From Billgrantia lactosivorans (GTDB taxonomy: Bacteria > Pseudomonadota > Gammaproteobacteria > Pseudomonadales > Halomonadaceae): DNA of 64,000 nucleotides. Location: contig NZ_QHGY01000001.1 in NCBI RefSeq assembly GCF_003254665.1, positions 1 through 64,000 of the forward strand, given 5' to 3'. The translations under genes and the position numbers were made by a program. Shown in pieces: positions 53,264 to 62,596 of the stretch (position 1 is the first letter of the stretch; the number at the start of each line of letters is the position of its first letter). Below the pieces are notes generated by a model. That model saw nothing but the letters and a program-made list of their open reading frames with translations. It did not search any database and had not been told where the DNA came from.

Positions 53264-53790
53264 CCCCACCTGAGAAATGCCTGCGCCCGATGATCAGCAC
53301 CGACCTCGAACGCGTGCTGGCATGGCGTAACCATCCCGACGTGCGGCGTCACATGTACACCCAACGCCTGATCACCCTGGAAGAACATAAAGCCTGGTTC
53401 GAGCGAGCTAGCCACGATAGTCGGCGACACTTGCGGATTTATGAGCAGGCCTCGATACCGCAGGGATACGTCAACCTCAAAGTAGTGGATGAAAACGCCG
53501 GTCGCGCCGACTGGGGATTCTACCTCGCCCCGGGGGCGCCTCCCGGCAGCGGGCAAGGCCTGGGCCAGTGCACTTTGGCCTACGCGTTCCATACGCTGGG
53601 GCTTCATAAGCTCTGCAGTGAAGTGTTGGCCGAAAATAACCGTTCGCTGCGCTTTCATGAGCGCCTGGGATTTCGCCGTGAAGCAACGTTGCGCGACCAT
53701 TTCTTCGATGGAAACGACTACCATGACGTGATCGGTTTTGGACTACTGGCCGAAGAGTGGCGCCACCTACAAGGAGCAGATCCCGTATGA
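53260..53790 (+). CDS. pseH: UDP-4-amino-4,6-dideoxy-N-acetyl-beta-L-altrosamine N-acetyltransferase PseH
   Basis: This 176-residue GNAT acetyltransferase adds the second N-acetyl group in the pseudaminic acid pathway. It has the GNAT core LRPMISTDLERVLAWRNHPDVRRHM, and the acetyl-CoA region PGSGQGLGQCTLAYAF, with the family spacing Gly-x-Gly. NNRSLRFHERLGFRREA is typical near the end. It overlaps both pseG and pseI. Confidence 0.94.
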   Translation: MTPPEKCLRPMISTDLERVLAWRNHPDVRRHMYTQRLITLEEHKAWFERASHDSRRHLRIYEQASIPQGYVNLKVVDENAGRADWGFYLAPGAPPGSGQGLGQCTLAYAFHTLGLHKLCSEVLAENNRSLRFHERLGFRREATLRDHFFDGNDYHDVIGFGLLAEEWRHLQGADPV

Positions 53791-54839
53791 CACAGCCTTG
53801 GATAGAAATTGACGGCCGCCGTATTGATGAGAGCCACGCACCCTATGTGATCGCCGAACTCTCCGCCAATCATAACGGCAAACTCGAGACGGCAAAGCGG
53901 ATCATCGAAGAAGCTAAGAAAGCTGGCGCCGATGCCGTCAAGTTGCAGACCTATCGCCCTGATACCATCACTTTGGATTGTGATACCGAAGACTTCAAGA
54001 TCCACGGTGGCTTATGGGATGGGCGTACACTCTACGAACTCTATGAAGAAGCCCATATGCCCTGGGAGTGGCACCAGCCGCTCTTTGAGCACGCTCGCAA
54101 GATCGGAATCACGATCTTTAGCTCCCCCTTCGATTCCACTGCCGTGGATCTGCTTGAAGAGTTGGGGGCGCCTGCCTACAAGATTGCCTCGTTCGAAGCG
54201 GTCGACCTACCGTTGATCGAGTACGTAGCCAAAACCGGAAAGCCGATGATCATCTCTACCGGTATGGCCGACGCCGACGAAATCCAGGAAGCCATCGACG
54301 CCGCTCGTGGTGCTGGCTGTGAGCAACTGGCGATTCTGCATTGCGTTAGCGGCTATCCCGCGCCCCCAGAAGACTACAATCTGTATACCATTCCGGACAT
54401 GCTTGAACGCTTTGGCCTGGTCACTGGTCTCTCCGACCATACCATCGATAACACCACCGCGATAACTAGCGTCGCACTCGGTGCAAGTTTGATTGAAAAA
54501 CACTTCACACTAGACCGCAACGGCGGTGGGCCCGACGATAGCTTTTCGCTGGAGCCCGCAGAACTTGCGGCCCTATGTCGAGATGCCAAAACGGCTTGGC
54601 ACGCATTGGGCAAGGTCAACTATGGCCGCAAGTCGAGTGAGATGGGCAATGTTCAGTTCCGTCGTTCTTTGTACTTTGTGAAGGACCTGAAGTCCGGGGA
54701 GACGATCACCAAAACTGCGGTAAGGAGTGTCAGGCCGGGTTACGGTTTGGCGCCAAAGAACCTATCCCGAGTTATTGGGTGTAGAGTTGCAAAGGATGTC
54801 TACGCTAATACAGCTGTAACGGAAGACGTTCTGTGTTGA
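53787..54839 (+). CDS. pseI: Pseudaminic acid synthase PseI
   Basis: This 350-residue NeuB-family enzyme condenses 6-deoxy-AltdiNAc with PEP to give pseudaminic acid. It has a TIM barrel with YVIAELSANHNGKLETAKRII, KLQTYRPDTITLD, SSPFDSTAVDLLEELG and the GLSDHTIDNTTAITSVALGA stretch. The C-terminal antifreeze-like SAF domain begins near RRSLYFVKDLKSGETIT. The ATG at 53787 overlaps the pseH stop (ATGA). It completes PseB-C-F-G-H-I, so the whole pathway is present. Confidence 0.96.
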   Translation: MTQPWIEIDGRRIDESHAPYVIAELSANHNGKLETAKRIIEEAKKAGADAVKLQTYRPDTITLDCDTEDFKIHGGLWDGRTLYELYEEAHMPWEWHQPLFEHARKIGITIFSSPFDSTAVDLLEELGAPAYKIASFEAVDLPLIEYVAKTGKPMIISTGMADADEIQEAIDAARGAGCEQLAILHCVSGYPAPPEDYNLYTIPDMLERFGLVTGLSDHTIDNTTAITSVALGASLIEKHFTLDRNGGGPDDSFSLEPAELAALCRDAKTAWHALGKVNYGRKSSEMGNVQFRRSLYFVKDLKSGETITKTAVRSVRPGYGLAPKNLSRVIGCRVAKDVYANTAVTEDVLC

Positions 54840-56203
54840 GATGGTATAAAAATATTCGAGACATACTGGCCAGAGAACCAGAAAATTGGTTGGCTTACTT
54901 GCATGGTCAGCAACTAAGAAATCTCCCTCATCTAACACGAAAAAAACCTAAATTCAGGGGGGCGCTGCTGCAGTTAATGAAGTTCTTTTATTTTCAGTTT
55001 CGTAATTTATCTATATTCCCGTACGGTAGAAAGCACCAGTCTGTGGATTTCTTCTTTTTTGCAGGATCGTCAAACCAAATGAACTCATTAGATTCGACAA
55101 TCGACATGTTGAAGAATCGAGGTGAGTCGGTCCTTGCTATCGCAGATAAAGAGCGGATTCACACTCTTGAACTTAAGCGTCGATATGTTGCTTTTTCGTT
55201 AATTTATTCTGACATATTTAGATCCTCTTTGCTTCTTTTGGTAAGGTTGTATGCTCTTTTTCGCCTTCTTAATAAAAACTATGTTGGTAATAAAGATGTC
55301 TGCATGGCACATTTTTTCAATACATATATTTATCTTTCCTACTTTTACCGTGTTTTAACTGAGGTACAGCCTAAATATGTTGTGACGGCAAATGACCACA
55401 GTGCAGCAAATAGAAGCTTGCTTGCTGTTGCACATAAGCTAGGAATCAAAACTGTTTATCTACAACATGCGTCGGTAAGTAACTTATTCCCTGCTCTGCG
55501 TGTAAACTATGCATTTCTTGACGGTTTGCACTCTTTAAATACATACCGCGAATGTGAAAATAATCAACCGAGTACGACTCGAGAGGCACCAGTTCCTGTA
55601 GTTATACTTAGTGGCCAAAAAAAACAATTGCAGTGTGCTGGACGCACTGAAAAGAAACTTGTTGGGCTGGCTCTTAATAGATTAGATGACTATTCTTCTG
55701 TTATAGAATTGGTTAATTCATTGATAAATTTTGGATGCAATGTCTGTGTGCGTTGGCACCCTGGGCAACATGAGCGAGATGTTCAGCAATTAATTAAATA
55801 TTTAGAATATAACTCGATGGCTACATTTAGTGATCCAAAAACGGATTCGCTCTCTGCTTTTCTAGAACGAATTAGGTGGCTAGTTGCCGGGAATAGCAGT
55901 ATACATCTTGAAGCTGCATTGGCTAATGTAATACCAATATATTACGAAATAACACCACCTGACTCACATGATTATTACGGTTATGTAAAGCATGGCTTGG
56001 CTAAGTTTGCTAAATCTTATGAAGATATTTTGGATTGTGTGTTGGAGACTAAAAGTTGCCATAGACCAGAGATAAATGCTATCAGGTATTATAGCTCAAC
56101 GTACTTGACAAATTGGGACGGTAGAGAGGGGGAGCTGGTGGCGGATTGTCTCATATGCTTAATTAATGGGGAAAAGCTTCCTGTTCCGACATATGGTTTA
56201 TAA
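54833..56203 (+). CDS. Unrecognised glycan-assembly protein, possible pseudaminic acid transferase
   Basis: A 456-residue, AT-rich gene overlapping the end of pseI. No family is certain. The middle has a GT-B-like pattern: YVVTANDHSAANRSLLAVAH, GIKTVYLQHASVSNLFPAL, then VCVRWHPGQHERDVQQL and WLVAGNSSIHLEAALANVIPIYY. The HPGQ-type and NSSIHLEAA elements resemble motifs in polysialyltransferase- and CDP-glycerol-transferase-like proteins. Position directly after the CMP-Pse pathway makes it the best candidate for the pseudaminyl transferase, but this is inference. The start is GTG 54833 or TTG 54836, with GGAAGA upstream. Confidence 0.6.
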   Translation: MLRWYKNIRDILAREPENWLAYLHGQQLRNLPHLTRKKPKFRGALLQLMKFFYFQFRNLSIFPYGRKHQSVDFFFFAGSSNQMNSLDSTIDMLKNRGESVLAIADKERIHTLELKRRYVAFSLIYSDIFRSSLLLLVRLYALFRLLNKNYVGNKDVCMAHFFNTYIYLSYFYRVLTEVQPKYVVTANDHSAANRSLLAVAHKLGIKTVYLQHASVSNLFPALRVNYAFLDGLHSLNTYRECENNQPSTTREAPVPVVILSGQKKQLQCAGRTEKKLVGLALNRLDDYSSVIELVNSLINFGCNVCVRWHPGQHERDVQQLIKYLEYNSMATFSDPKTDSLSAFLERIRWLVAGNSSIHLEAALANVIPIYYEITPPDSHDYYGYVKHGLAKFAKSYEDILDCVLETKSCHRPEINAIRYYSSTYLTNWDGREGELVADCLICLINGEKLPVPTYGL

Positions 56204-56363
56204 TTCGTCAAGAATAAGAAGTTAAGCTGTATTGATTTCTCGTTTTTTGCCTCTGTTAATGATAGTCTTTTTGTGCTTGTCAAAGCAGCGTTGACCCAAA
56301 ACCGTGCTGAAAATTGTTAGGAAAATGATTAATATTAATATTTTTGACGAAGGCAGTTAATTT

Positions 56364-57467
56364 ATGGCGAAGCCTCGTATACTTGCTCTATTTCCCTCAT
56401 ATCATTCAAGTGATTACAGGGGATCCGTAGGTGGCGGAGAAATTTCTAACCGTATTTTAATGGAGGGATTGGTTAATCGTGGATGGGCGGTAGACGTTCT
56501 AACCATGAACCACGATAAAAACGGAAGTTTTCATGGTGTTGAAGTAATTTCTCCTGAGATTAACAGAAATGGGATGTTGGCTAAAATTAGGTCCTATCAA
56601 GATTATAAGCAGGTGTGTCAGGATTATTCGAAAAAAAACAAATCTGATCTAGTGCTTTGTGCCACTTCTGCATTTTATCTTGCACGAAAAATCGCTAATC
56701 AGCATAAGGTAAAACTTGGCCTTTTTGTTCGTGCTTACGAAAATTTTAGTATGTTTTTGGATAAAAAGCAGAGGTTGAAAAATATTATAAAATCCGTTTA
56801 TTCGGATAGTAATTACGTGGGAGAAAATAAACTGGCTGACTTTTTCATATATAATAGCTTGTTCATGAAGGATAAGCTATCCCCTTTTGCTTATGCTGCT
56901 TCAGCACATGTGATATATCCTCCTTTAAACATAATAAAAAAAAATAAGAAAGTTGGGAAAATTAGAAAAGTCCACATGGTCGGTATGTCCTATGACAAAG
57001 GTTTTTCTACATTTTCCGAGTTGTCACAATATTTCCCAGAAATTGATTTTGTAGCTTTCGGAAAAAGTAGCAAGTATTCGAAAGCCACTAGGCTTGGGTC
57101 AAACCTATACTATGGAGGTTGGTGTTCCGTCGATGAGCTGTTCAATCCAGCAGACGTATTTTTAGTGCCTTCTACTTGGGAAGAACCATTTGGAAGGGTG
57201 GCTATAGAAGCCTTGTCAAACGGGTGCATAGTTGTTGTGTCTAATAAAGGAGGACTGCCGGAAACGGTAGATAACAACGTACAATTGATTGTTGACTCAG
57301 ATTCAGCTGTCGCTTGGAAGGATAAACTTCATGATATAATAGATAATGCTGAATATTATTCTTTCCTATGCAGGGAGATGTCAGGCCTTGTTGAAAAATA
57401 TTCAGTGGAAAGACAGCTTGATAAGCTTGAGTCTATTGTTAAAGAAAATGTTATATCGCATGGATAG
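56364..57467 (+). CDS. Glycosyltransferase, GT4-like
   Basis: This 367-residue GT-B glycosyltransferase has an N-terminal acceptor domain with SVGGGEISNRILMEGLVNRGW and a C-terminal nucleotide-sugar domain. That domain carries FLVPSTWEEPFGRVAIEALSNG, the E-x7-E motif of GT4 retaining enzymes, followed by VSNKGGLPETV. It is strongly AT-rich, like the genes on both sides. A 160-base AT-rich gap precedes it, with GAAGG before the ATG and no other feature. The sugar specificity is unknown. Confidence 0.88.
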   Translation: MAKPRILALFPSYHSSDYRGSVGGGEISNRILMEGLVNRGWAVDVLTMNHDKNGSFHGVEVISPEINRNGMLAKIRSYQDYKQVCQDYSKKNKSDLVLCATSAFYLARKIANQHKVKLGLFVRAYENFSMFLDKKQRLKNIIKSVYSDSNYVGENKLADFFIYNSLFMKDKLSPFAYAASAHVIYPPLNIIKKNKKVGKIRKVHMVGMSYDKGFSTFSELSQYFPEIDFVAFGKSSKYSKATRLGSNLYYGGWCSVDELFNPADVFLVPSTWEEPFGRVAIEALSNGCIVVVSNKGGLPETVDNNVQLIVDSDSAVAWKDKLHDIIDNAEYYSFLCREMSGLVEKYSVERQLDKLESIVKENVISHG

Positions 57468-57490
57468 AATTAAGAGTATTTTTACCTGAT

Positions 57491-58588
57491 ATGAAAATAT
57501 TGTTGGTTCTTACTAGCTTGGAAATGGGTGGGGCGGAACGTGTCGTTATCGATTTGGCGGATCACCTCGTTTATGTGGGGCATGAAGTCAAAATAGTTTA
57601 TTTGGTTGATATAAGAAAAATTATGCCGAGAAGGGAGGAGGTGGAGCTAATCTGCTTGGGTATGAACAAAAACCCCTTGTCTTTTATGCTGGCTTTATTT
57701 CGACTTCGGCGAGTTGTGTGCATGTGGGGTCCTGATGTAGTCCATTGTCATCAATTCCATGCCATTTTTTTGTCGCGTATGCTTAGGCTATTTGCGCCTG
57801 TGCCAAAGCTCGTTTCTAGTGCTCACAATACTGTTGATGGGGGGAGGTTTCGTAGAATAATTTATAAACTTTCCGACCGGTTATCAGATGTTAATACGAA
57901 TGTCTCGTGCGAGGCAGTTGATAATTTTTTAAAATTTGGTTGTTTTTCACGCCAAAAAACATTGGTTATGCACAACAGTATTGATGTTGAGAGGTTTGCT
58001 TTTTCTCCCTCTGAAAGAGAAAAGCTGCGTAGATTCTATAATATTGATAATGATACTGTATTGTTTCTGGCTGTAGGTCGTTTGCACACGCAGAAGGATT
58101 ACCCAAGCCTTTTACAGGCTTTTAATAAAGTTCTGAAAGCTAACAAAAGTTCAGTTTTGTTTATTGTTGGTGATGGCCCGTTAGAAAAGGAAATAAAATC
58201 CCTTGCCGATAATTTTAATTTGTCCCAAAAAGTTTGCTTTTTGGGGCTGCGAGCTGATATTCCTTCTTTAATGTCTGCATGTGATGTTTTCGTTTTATCA
58301 TCAGCTTGGGAAGGGTTTGGCTTGGTTGTGGCTGAGGCAATGGCTTGCGAAAGGCTAGTGGTTGCAACTAATAGCGGCGGTGTTAAGGAGGTTCTTGGTG
58401 ACTCTGGTTACTTGGTGCCACCCCGGCAGCCGTCCGCTCTTTCTGAAGCTATGTTGAAGGCTTCGACCCTTAATCCAAATGATCGAGGAGAATTAGGGCG
58501 GCGCGCTAGATTACGCGTAGTCGAATTTTATTCATCCGAGGCTTTGTCTGAGAAATGGATCGAAATATATCAACGTGTGATTAATTAA
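57491..58588 (+). CDS. Glycosyltransferase, GT4 family
   Basis: This 365-residue retaining GT-B glycosyltransferase has the N-terminal LTSLEMGGAERVVIDLADHL and the SSAHNTVDGGRF loop. The donor-site region is LFLAVGRLHTQKDYPSLLQAF and the E-x7-E element is VLSSAWEGFGLVVAEAMAC, with TNSGGVKEVLG after it. It is AT-rich and expected to add one sugar of the repeat unit on the cytoplasmic face. Donor and acceptor are not determinable. Confidence 0.92.
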   Translation: MKILLVLTSLEMGGAERVVIDLADHLVYVGHEVKIVYLVDIRKIMPRREEVELICLGMNKNPLSFMLALFRLRRVVCMWGPDVVHCHQFHAIFLSRMLRLFAPVPKLVSSAHNTVDGGRFRRIIYKLSDRLSDVNTNVSCEAVDNFLKFGCFSRQKTLVMHNSIDVERFAFSPSEREKLRRFYNIDNDTVLFLAVGRLHTQKDYPSLLQAFNKVLKANKSSVLFIVGDGPLEKEIKSLADNFNLSQKVCFLGLRADIPSLMSACDVFVLSSAWEGFGLVVAEAMACERLVVATNSGGVKEVLGDSGYLVPPRQPSALSEAMLKASTLNPNDRGELGRRARLRVVEFYSSEALSEKWIEIYQRVIN

Positions 58589-58645
58589 TTGTTTTACTGC
58601 CTGGGATCTAATGATATGGAGAATGGGAGGTTTGTTGGGATCAAT

Positions 58646-59998
58646 ATGGTGCGACATACTTTAGTTGTTTCATCATATGTTTTGACTTCTACATTGTTCG
58701 TTCAGATTGTGTTGCTTGGCATCATCTTCCCTAACTGGGGTGATGGAAACGGCTTGATTCCGGGTCAAGATGTTACCCGTTTCCATCAGGTTGCGGTTGA
58801 ACAGGCCGAAGCCATTACACTTATCGGTTGGTCCGCCTGGGAGTTGCGACCCAATGGCTGGGGGATCTCCGGGCTGATGTCTGCCTGGTATGTACTTACG
58901 TTGCCGCAGCCCTGGGTACTGGCGCCAATACAGGCATTGCTATATGGCGTAAGCGTGGCGCTTCTTGCCAAGCTCATACTCGCTGCTACCGATAACCGCC
59001 GCTTTACCCTGCTGGCAGTTCTACCGGTAGTGTTGCTGCCATCCGCCGCGATTATATATGCTCAGCCCCACCGTGATCTATACATAATGTTTGGCCTGCT
59101 TTTGGCTATTTATGGTTGGTGGTTATTGTTACGTATGCAACAGGCTCCACTTGGTCAAGCCTTGCAATTGGCAACCGGAGGAGTAGGACTGATAGCCTCT
59201 GGTTTCATTGTTTCTTGGGTAGTGAGAGAATTCTCAGCCGAGATTTTCCAGGGGCTGGGTGCGCTGTTCGTATTGCTATTGAGTATTTGTTCTTACCGAA
59301 GCCTGCGCCAGTCGCCCAAGTATGTGATATGTGCCGTAGCAAGCCCGCTGGTCGCGCTGCTGCTACTGTTGGCGATGGCCTCGTTTCATTCCGGTGATTT
59401 CTTTACTGGCGAACTTGAAGCTTCGCCCGAGAGCGCTGGGCTACAAGTTCAACCGCTGGAACAGGAGGAGCATTGGCGTTCATCTTCCTGGTTGCCCTCC
59501 AGGTTAGACGATACCCTTCGGCGGTTGGCGGGGGCGCGGGATCACTTCATCCGTGGTTATAGTCACGGCCGCACCGCGATCGATACCGATGTACATTACC
59601 GAGACGTGCTAGATGTGCTGGCTTATACGCCACGGGCGGTGCAGATCGGGCTGTTCTCTCCATTTCCTAATCAATGGTTACCCCATCCCGAAGCGGAGCC
59701 GGTGCGTAATGCCTACCGTGTTCTGGCCGGTGCGGAAATGGCGCTGCTTTACCTGGTGCTGCCGTTCCTGCTCTATGCCGGCTGGTGCTGGTGGCGGCGC
59801 CCGGCATTCTGGGTGCTGTTGATGCCTGCCCTGGCCTGGGTAATGGTCTACGCCTACACGGTGCCAGTGGTAGGCTCCCTTGTGCGTTATCGCTTTCCCG
59901 GTTACATCATCCTGGTGGCGCTGGCCCTGGCCGGGCTGGGGCAGGCGGTGGTTCACTGGCGTTCGGCCAGGCGCCGCCGGCTGACGGCTCAGCCTTGA
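58646..59998 (+). CDS. Polytopic membrane protein, possible polymerase or GT-C-type enzyme
   Basis: A roughly 450-residue protein with about ten hydrophobic segments and one large soluble loop (about residues 255-340, including HFIRGYSHGRTAIDTDVHYRD). No Wzx, Wzy_C or GT-C signature is certain; an early Asp in PGQDVTRFH is in a plausible position for a GT-C catalytic loop. The ATG at 58646 follows GGGA; upstream starts (58589 TTG, 58616 ATG) are less supported. The gene runs from AT-rich at its 5' end to GC-rich at its 3' end, marking the right edge of the AT-rich block. It could be the repeat-unit polymerase. Confidence 0.65.
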   Translation: MVRHTLVVSSYVLTSTLFVQIVLLGIIFPNWGDGNGLIPGQDVTRFHQVAVEQAEAITLIGWSAWELRPNGWGISGLMSAWYVLTLPQPWVLAPIQALLYGVSVALLAKLILAATDNRRFTLLAVLPVVLLPSAAIIYAQPHRDLYIMFGLLLAIYGWWLLLRMQQAPLGQALQLATGGVGLIASGFIVSWVVREFSAEIFQGLGALFVLLLSICSYRSLRQSPKYVICAVASPLVALLLLLAMASFHSGDFFTGELEASPESAGLQVQPLEQEEHWRSSSWLPSRLDDTLRRLAGARDHFIRGYSHGRTAIDTDVHYRDVLDVLAYTPRAVQIGLFSPFPNQWLPHPEAEPVRNAYRVLAGAEMALLYLVLPFLLYAGWCWWRRPAFWVLLMPALAWVMVYAYTVPVVGSLVRYRFPGYIILVALALAGLGQAVVHWRSARRRRLTAQP

Positions 59999-60059
59999 GC
60001 GCTAAAGTTTTTCGAATGAATGCCGCTATGGCGGGTGGATAAAGGAAAGGCGGCATTAG

Positions 60060-61193
60060 ATGAAAGTGGCTTTCATTGCCAATTCGGTTTGGTATCTCTC
60101 CAATTTTCGGGCCTCCACGCTGGAGGCCTTTTCTCGGCAGCATGCCGTTAGCTGCCTGTTTCCCGCACAGGACGATCCCGGCCCGCTGGCCCGGTACGAT
60201 GTGGCCCTGGCGCCGTTTTTTCTCGATGCCGTTAGCACCCATCCCGTGAAGGAGGGCAGGGCGCTGCTCTCGCTCTTCAACACGCTGCGCCGTGTGCGTC
60301 CCGCCGTGGTCTATAGCTTCAACCCCAAGACGAACCTCTACGCGCTGATTGCCTGCTGGTTGCTGCGTTTGCCATGCGTGCCCAACGTTTCCGGCGTGGG
60401 GGTGGCGTCGCAGTTGGGTGGGCTGAAAGGGCGGTTGTACCGTGGGCTGGCCGGGTTCTTCTATCGCCGTGCCTGGCACGTGTTCTTCCAGAACCGCCAG
60501 GATCGCGAGGCCTTCCTTCAGGCGGGCTGGGTGAGTCAAGGGAAAAGCGAAGTGATCCCTGGCTCGGGGGTGGACCTCTCGCGCTTCTCCCCCACGCCGC
60601 GGGAACCCGGTCGGCCGGTGCGCTTTCTGATGGCGGCGCGACTGCTCAAGGCGAAGGGCGTTCCTGAATACCTCCAGGCGGCGCGTGATCTGCAGGCCGC
60701 CATGCCGGGGCGGGTGGAGTTTTTGCTGGCCGGTGGTGTGGAGCCCTCCGAGCGCGGCGTGCCGGAAGCGGAATTGGTTGCCTGGGGGCAGGAGCGGGGT
60801 ATGAGGTTTCTCGGCCACGTGGCGGATATGCCGGCCTTGCTGGGCACGGTAGATTGCGTTGTGTTGCCTTCGTATTACCCTGAAGGAGTGCCACGCAGCC
60901 TGATCGAGGCGGCTGCGGGCGGCAAGCTGATCGTTACCACGGCGATGCCGGGCTGCCAGGAGGTGGTGCTGCCCGGTGAGAACGGCTGGTGCGTGCCGCC
61001 ACGGGACGTGCCGGCGCTTCGCTTGGCCATGCAGCGCGTGGCCAAGCTCGACGCTGCCGGCCTTGCGCGCATGGGCCAGGCGTCACGGGCGCTGGCGGAG
61101 CAGCGCTTCGACGAAAACCTGGTGATCGAGCGCTACTGGCAGGTGCTGCCTGACGAGGCCGGTGGGGGAGCCGACATGGAAGGGTTGCGATGA
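60060..61193 (+). CDS. Glycosyltransferase, GT4 family (PglA/WbnH-like)
   Basis: This 377-residue GT-B glycosyltransferase has FIANSVWYLSNFRASTLEAF at the N-terminus, NPKTNLYALIACWLLRLPC in the acceptor domain, and IPGSGVDLSRFSP leading into the donor domain. VVLPSYYPEGVPRSLIEAAA carries the E-x7-E-type motif. The PglA-like acceptor domain and the adjacent initiating transferase (overlapping start) suggest that it adds the second sugar to the lipid-linked first sugar. GC content is back to the genome level. Confidence 0.92.
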   Translation: MKVAFIANSVWYLSNFRASTLEAFSRQHAVSCLFPAQDDPGPLARYDVALAPFFLDAVSTHPVKEGRALLSLFNTLRRVRPAVVYSFNPKTNLYALIACWLLRLPCVPNVSGVGVASQLGGLKGRLYRGLAGFFYRRAWHVFFQNRQDREAFLQAGWVSQGKSEVIPGSGVDLSRFSPTPREPGRPVRFLMAARLLKAKGVPEYLQAARDLQAAMPGRVEFLLAGGVEPSERGVPEAELVAWGQERGMRFLGHVADMPALLGTVDCVVLPSYYPEGVPRSLIEAAAGGKLIVTTAMPGCQEVVLPGENGWCVPPRDVPALRLAMQRVAKLDAAGLARMGQASRALAEQRFDENLVIERYWQVLPDEAGGGADMEGLR

Positions 61194-62482
61194 TTAGGAG
61201 TACGGCCGTGGCCGAGAACTACGAACGCCGCCATTCCCGCTGGTATGAGCAGTTGATGCTGGGTTTGCCGTTCCAGTTGCTAGTGGGCCTGCCGCTGGTG
61301 CTGTTGATTCCGGGGCTGGACCGCTGGGGCTGGGGTTTCTGGCATTCGCTATACGATTTTCGCAGCAATACGCTGCTGGCCATTGCCGCTTCTTTCATTG
61401 TGATCGCGCTCACCCTGCGCCGGCTCAACCGCTTTCCCGGGGCGCAGATGGTGGCCTATACGCTGCCGACGGTCTCCATCGTGTTCCTGCTGGCGGTGGC
61501 GGTGCTGTTCTTCACTCGCGAGCCGTATACCCGGCAAGTGCTGTTTACCGGCTACCTGTGCTGCCTGGCCTGGTTCTATGCCGGCAACTTCCTAGGCCGA
61601 CGCTACCGGCGCATGAAGTTCGGCGTGGTGCCGGTAGCGCGCGCGGCCGATATGCAGGGTACGCTGCAGTTCGACCTGCGCCGGCTCGAGGCGCCGGAAA
61701 TGCAGGGCGTACGCTACGACGGTATCGTCGCCGACCTGCACAGCGACGACCTGGGCCCGGAATGGCAGCGCTTCCTGGCCAGGTGCACCCTGGCACACAT
61801 TCCGGTGTATCACGTCACGCAGATTCGCGAATCGATTACCGGGCGGGTGGAGATCACCCACCTTTCCGAGAACGAGTATGGCGCGCTGCTGCCTTCCGCG
61901 TTCTACCAGGGCTTCAAGCGGCTGATCGATCTTGTCGGCGCGCTGGTACTGATCCCGCTTCTGGCGCTGCCTTTGCTGGTCACCGCCTGGTTGATCCGAC
62001 GCGACAGCCCCGGTCCGGCGCTGTTCGTGCAGACCCGCATGGGCTACCGCGGCCGCCCGTTCAGGGTCTACAAGTTCCGCACCATGTACTGCGACCGCAA
62101 GGGGCGAGGTTTCACCGAGGGCGAGGATGACCCGCGTATCACGCCCATCGGGCGTGTGCTGCGCAAGTACCGCATCGACGAGCTGCCGCAGCTGTTCAAT
62201 GTGTTGAAGGGCGAGATGAGCTTCATCGGACCGCGCCCGGAATCGATGAGCCTTTCCGAGTGGTATGAGAAGGACGTACCGTTCTTCAGCTATCGCCACG
62301 TGGTACGCCCCGGGATTTCCGGCTGGGCTCAGGTGGAGCAGGGTTACGCCGCCGAGGTGGATGGCATGATCGAAAAGCTGCAGTACGACTTCTACTACAT
62401 CAAGCACTTCTCGCTGTGGATCGACGTGCTGATTACGTTCAAGACGTTGAAAACCATCCTGACCGGACACGGGGCGAGATGA
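61190..62482 (+). CDS. Undecaprenyl-phosphate sugar-1-phosphate transferase (WcaJ/WbaP-like)
   Basis: This 430-residue polyisoprenyl-phosphate hexose-1-phosphate transferase starts the repeat unit on the lipid carrier. There are four N-terminal transmembrane segments, a cytoplasmic CoA-binding-like region, and a reentrant helix before the catalytic domain (KRLIDLVGALVLIPLLALPL). The catalytic signature includes FRVYKFRTMYCDRKG, with the Asp-Glu of YRIDELPQLFNVLKGEMSFI and GPRPE. It ends KTLKTILTGHGAR, the usual C-terminus of the family. It overlaps the preceding glycosyltransferase gene by four bases. The sugar transferred is unknown. Confidence 0.95.
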   Translation: MIRSTAVAENYERRHSRWYEQLMLGLPFQLLVGLPLVLLIPGLDRWGWGFWHSLYDFRSNTLLAIAASFIVIALTLRRLNRFPGAQMVAYTLPTVSIVFLLAVAVLFFTREPYTRQVLFTGYLCCLAWFYAGNFLGRRYRRMKFGVVPVARAADMQGTLQFDLRRLEAPEMQGVRYDGIVADLHSDDLGPEWQRFLARCTLAHIPVYHVTQIRESITGRVEITHLSENEYGALLPSAFYQGFKRLIDLVGALVLIPLLALPLLVTAWLIRRDSPGPALFVQTRMGYRGRPFRVYKFRTMYCDRKGRGFTEGEDDPRITPIGRVLRKYRIDELPQLFNVLKGEMSFIGPRPESMSLSEWYEKDVPFFSYRHVVRPGISGWAQVEQGYAAEVDGMIEKLQYDFYYIKHFSLWIDVLITFKTLKTILTGHGAR

Positions 62483-62514
62483 GCCGTTGAAACTGGCCAC
62501 AATGATATACTCGC

Positions 62515-62538
62515 GCGGGCGCCCGGTTGGGCGCCCGC
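62515..62538. repeat. Perfect 10-bp GC hairpin
   Basis: GCGGGCGCCC and GGGCGCCCGC around a GGTT loop, in the 114-base gap between the initiating transferase and the ligase/polymerase. There is no T-tract after it. It could slow polymerase or end transcription partially; an ops/RfaH-modified polymerase would be expected to pass. Confidence 0.55.
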
Positions 62539-62596
62539 GGCGTTTGAGGGGCCGCCGTTTCCAGTGCCTTCGCTCTAGCTCATGCTCAGGATGGTC

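Noticed and set aside
62487-62511. Promoter TTGAAA ... TATACT before the ligase/polymerase
   Set aside because: The spacer is only 13 bases, too short for a sigma-70 promoter.
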